64,000 bases of DNA from Aphodoplasma sp045541115 (GTDB lineage Bacteria; Bacillota; Clostridia; UBA1381; UMGS1253). The stretch covers positions 62,001-126,000 of the forward strand of contig JAZQIM010000015.1 of assembly GCA_045541115.1 (NCBI GenBank), in the 5' to 3' direction. Below the pieces are notes generated by a model that did not search any database, was not told the origin of the DNA, and worked only from the letters and a program-made list of their open reading frames with translations. Shown here piece after piece: positions 62,619 to 64,000 of the stretch (positions are counted from its first letter, which is position 1; every line of letters begins with the position of its first letter). The position numbers were made by a program, and so were the translations under genes.

Positions 62619-63145
62619 GTCACATCACCGCCGATCCCGCGTAAGCGTACATTACATGCCAACATCGGATGGTTTCTGTCGAGGGAAACAATTGATTTAT
62701 CGCCACCGTTTGTAGTTACGATTTTCTTTGCCTGCGCATATACATCGTCATCGAAGACGAGTATATTCATATTCAGCTTGGCTGCCTTAACAATTTCTGA
62801 TAACATTCCATCGCTGATACGGTCGCCGCAAACCAAAAGAATTTCGCACTGTTCAAGAAGCTTTAATCCGAACTCAAGAGCCAATGCACGTTCTGCAGGT
62901 ACTTTATCGCAGAGAAGTGCCGGAAGATACGCATGAGGTGCTCTTGCAATACATCCGAGAATTTCGGATGCGTAATACATATACGCCTTTGCATCCTGCA
63001 TGTTCTGCAATACCTGTTCTTTGCTTGAAGCTCCAAGAGGAGAACAGATATAAGCCTTCTTTTTACAACGGTTATAGGTTAGCATCTGCTCATTAAGACG
63101 GTTTTCCCATCCGTCAGTAAAGATACAATTATTCATAATGTTCAT
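62615..63145 (-). CDS. DUF4406/nucleoside-deoxyribosyltransferase-like protein
   Basis: 176 residues with the pattern of the DUF4406/DUF7768 group, related to nucleoside 2-deoxyribosyltransferases: AYICSPLGASSKEQVLQNMQ, IARAPHAYLPALL and ILLVCGDRISDGMLSEIVKA. Such proteins are common on phages and ICEs; a role in nucleotide or base handling is likely but unproven. The start is ATG 63145 or ATG 63136; AGGAGG is 2 bases from the first and 11 from the second. Confidence 0.7.
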   Translation of the reverse strand: MNIMNNCIFTDGWENRLNEQMLTYNRCKKKAYICSPLGASSKEQVLQNMQDAKAYMYYASEILGCIARAPHAYLPALLCDKVPAERALALEFGLKLLEQCEILLVCGDRISDGMLSEIVKAAKLNMNILVFDDDVYAQAKKIVTTNGGDKSIVSLDRNHPMLACNVRLRGIGGDVT

Positions 63146-63151
63146 TTCCTC

Positions 63152-64000
63152 CTATAAAGGTTGGACAGACAGTTTTAATTTTCTGCTTTCAGTTGTTGTA
63201 ACCAACTCGCTGTGTATGGTTGGGTACTTTTTCTTGAGCAGTGTCGTGTCTGTTCGTGTAGATGTTTTAGTTGCAAAATCAATGAGTATTTTATCGGTGG
63301 TTGTTTCCATAACACCGTGTTCATGCTTTTTCATTAATTCCGCGATTCGCACTGAATGTGCCTCAATCTCCTTTTCGTATTTTTTGATGTCGTCCCTACA
63401 CAGTGCAATTTCATTCTGCAGAGTAAGAATACGACGTGCATGACTCTCATACTTTGGTGATAAATCAATAGTAGGAAGAGTCGGATCGCTTGCCCCGTAA
63501 ATCCTTGCCAGAGATTCAAGTGCGAGCTTAGGTGCAATGCTGTCCATTTTGGGCGGTTTGTCATGCTCAAGGCTCCATATCCATTCATCAAGCTTTTCAA
63601 AGATCATATCTTCTTTGGCTTTATCACGGACAAGTCCGGGCATTGCCATATCGTTATCAGGGTTATTGCCCCATAACGCAGAAAAATCTCCGAAGCCCAA
63701 ATCCAGAACTGCAAGATAATACCTGAGCTGAAATTCATAATACAGTGGGTATTTATCATTTGCCCATTCGGATGCATTGTGATATGTACAGCTTTTACAT
63801 TCCAGTACACCCGGTTCGCCATCGTTCGCACGAATAATTCGGCGGTCAATGTCTGCCAGAGCATATTTATGGTCTGCGTGCTGATACATATTGGTATCTT
63901 CAATTACGGTATTTCCCGTTTTAACAGCATAAAAGTGAGCACATATCGGTTCAAGGAAGTGTCCCATCTCCAACTGGTTCGCATTTGCTTTAACGGAAGG
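63152..64000 (-). CDS. YqaJ-type viral recombinase exonuclease, N-terminus outside window
   Basis: At least 282 residues; the frame is open to the right edge, so the start lies outside. The fragment has GHFLEPICAHFYAVKTGN, then LADIDRRIIR and VLECKSCTY (D...E-x-K catalytic residues of the PD-(D/E)XK lambda-exonuclease fold) and YYEFQLRYYLAVLDLGF. A coiled-coil C-terminal extension (~170-215) follows. It is expected to resect double-stranded ends 5'-3', giving ssDNA for an annealing protein. Confidence 0.82.
   Translation of the reverse strand, partial: PSVKANANQLEMGHFLEPICAHFYAVKTGNTVIEDTNMYQHADHKYALADIDRRIIRANDGEPGVLECKSCTYHNASEWANDKYPLYYEFQLRYYLAVLDLGFGDFSALWGNNPDNDMAMPGLVRDKAKEDMIFEKLDEWIWSLEHDKPPKMDSIAPKLALESLARIYGASDPTLPTIDLSPKYESHARRILTLQNEIALCRDDIKKYEKEIEAHSVRIAELMKKHEHGVMETTTDKILIDFATKTSTRTDTTLLKKKYPTIHSELVTTTESRKLKLSVQPL

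Larger units (their letters stand above)
52558..64000. mobile_element. integrated element at tRNA-Ser (right end outside window)
   Basis: The tyrosine integrase gene ends 34 bases after the tRNA-Ser 3' end, the classic left-end layout; attL is expected inside the tRNA 3' portion. All genes to the right edge are leftward and of mobile type: int, xis-like, Tn916-type HTH_16 and sigma factor, Xre, parR-parM, primase-like, annealing protein, RecD-like helicase, YqaJ nuclease. No relaxase, coupling protein or type IV secretion gene is visible, so its transfer mode is unknown. It is at least 11.4 kb. Confidence 0.85.

Noticed and set aside
1..64000. CRISPR array, IS elements, rRNA operon
   Set aside because: No regularly spaced repeats, transposase genes or rRNA sequence were seen.

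Overview
The window is chromosomal DNA from an anaerobic, endospore-forming Firmicute of the class Clostridia. Dipicolinate synthase (dpaAB), spoIIR and spoVT point to sporulation. Indolepyruvate:ferredoxin oxidoreductase with two phenylacetate-CoA-ligase-like enzymes points to amino-acid fermentation. Promoters are of the TTGACA/TATAAT type, nearly all spaced 17 bp, and intrinsic hairpin-plus-T terminators are frequent. I cannot name a species.

Left part (1-22 kb). metG (cut by the window edge), alaS and a HIT protein read rightward and meet prmC and a DUF1385 membrane protein. A divergent promoter pair separates these from an SLH-M15 cell-wall peptidase and a GNAT acetyltransferase. A long leftward run follows: methyltransferase, ecfA1-ecfA2-ecfT, truA, DUF5711, cvpA, rho, nifS-like, thiI and cinA. 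recA comes next with its own promoter and a LexA-like box, then a DEDDh exonuclease.

Middle (22-45 kb). Here lie mntP with an AraC regulator, a 2-hydroxyacid dehydrogenase with a GH95 glycosidase, queT, a YkvI-type membrane protein, dpaAB, murD, three adjacent M42 aminopeptidase genes, a membrane protein, spoIIR, spoVT, tRNA-Leu(UAA), pnp, rpsO, rpmE, and pheST behind a T-box leader that also covers an SGNH hydrolase. The RNA-level control visible here includes a T-box with a UUC specifier, a long stem-loop in the pnp leader, and a terminator-like hairpin that buries the spoIIR ribosome binding site.

45-52 kb. A leftward cluster (paaK2, iorA, iorB, paaK1, ACT protein, Met-gamma-lyase-family enzyme) probably converts aryl-pyruvates from aromatic amino acids to aryl-acetyl-CoA and aryl-acetates. 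It is preceded by a roughly 300-base leader holding a 28-codon open frame and a strong hairpin.

52.3-64 kb. An integrated mobile element starts at tRNA-Ser(CGA): tyrosine integrase, excisionase-like protein, a Tn916-type HTH_16/sigma pair, an Xre regulator, ParR/ParM partition proteins with candidate iterons, a CHC2/TOPRIM primase-like protein, a probable single-strand annealing protein, a RecD-like helicase, three poorly characterised proteins, and a YqaJ-type exonuclease that runs off the right edge. A broken 5' half of a second tRNA-Ser lies just outside the element. No conjugation genes are visible, so the element could be an ICE, an IME or an integrated plasmid/phage-like element.
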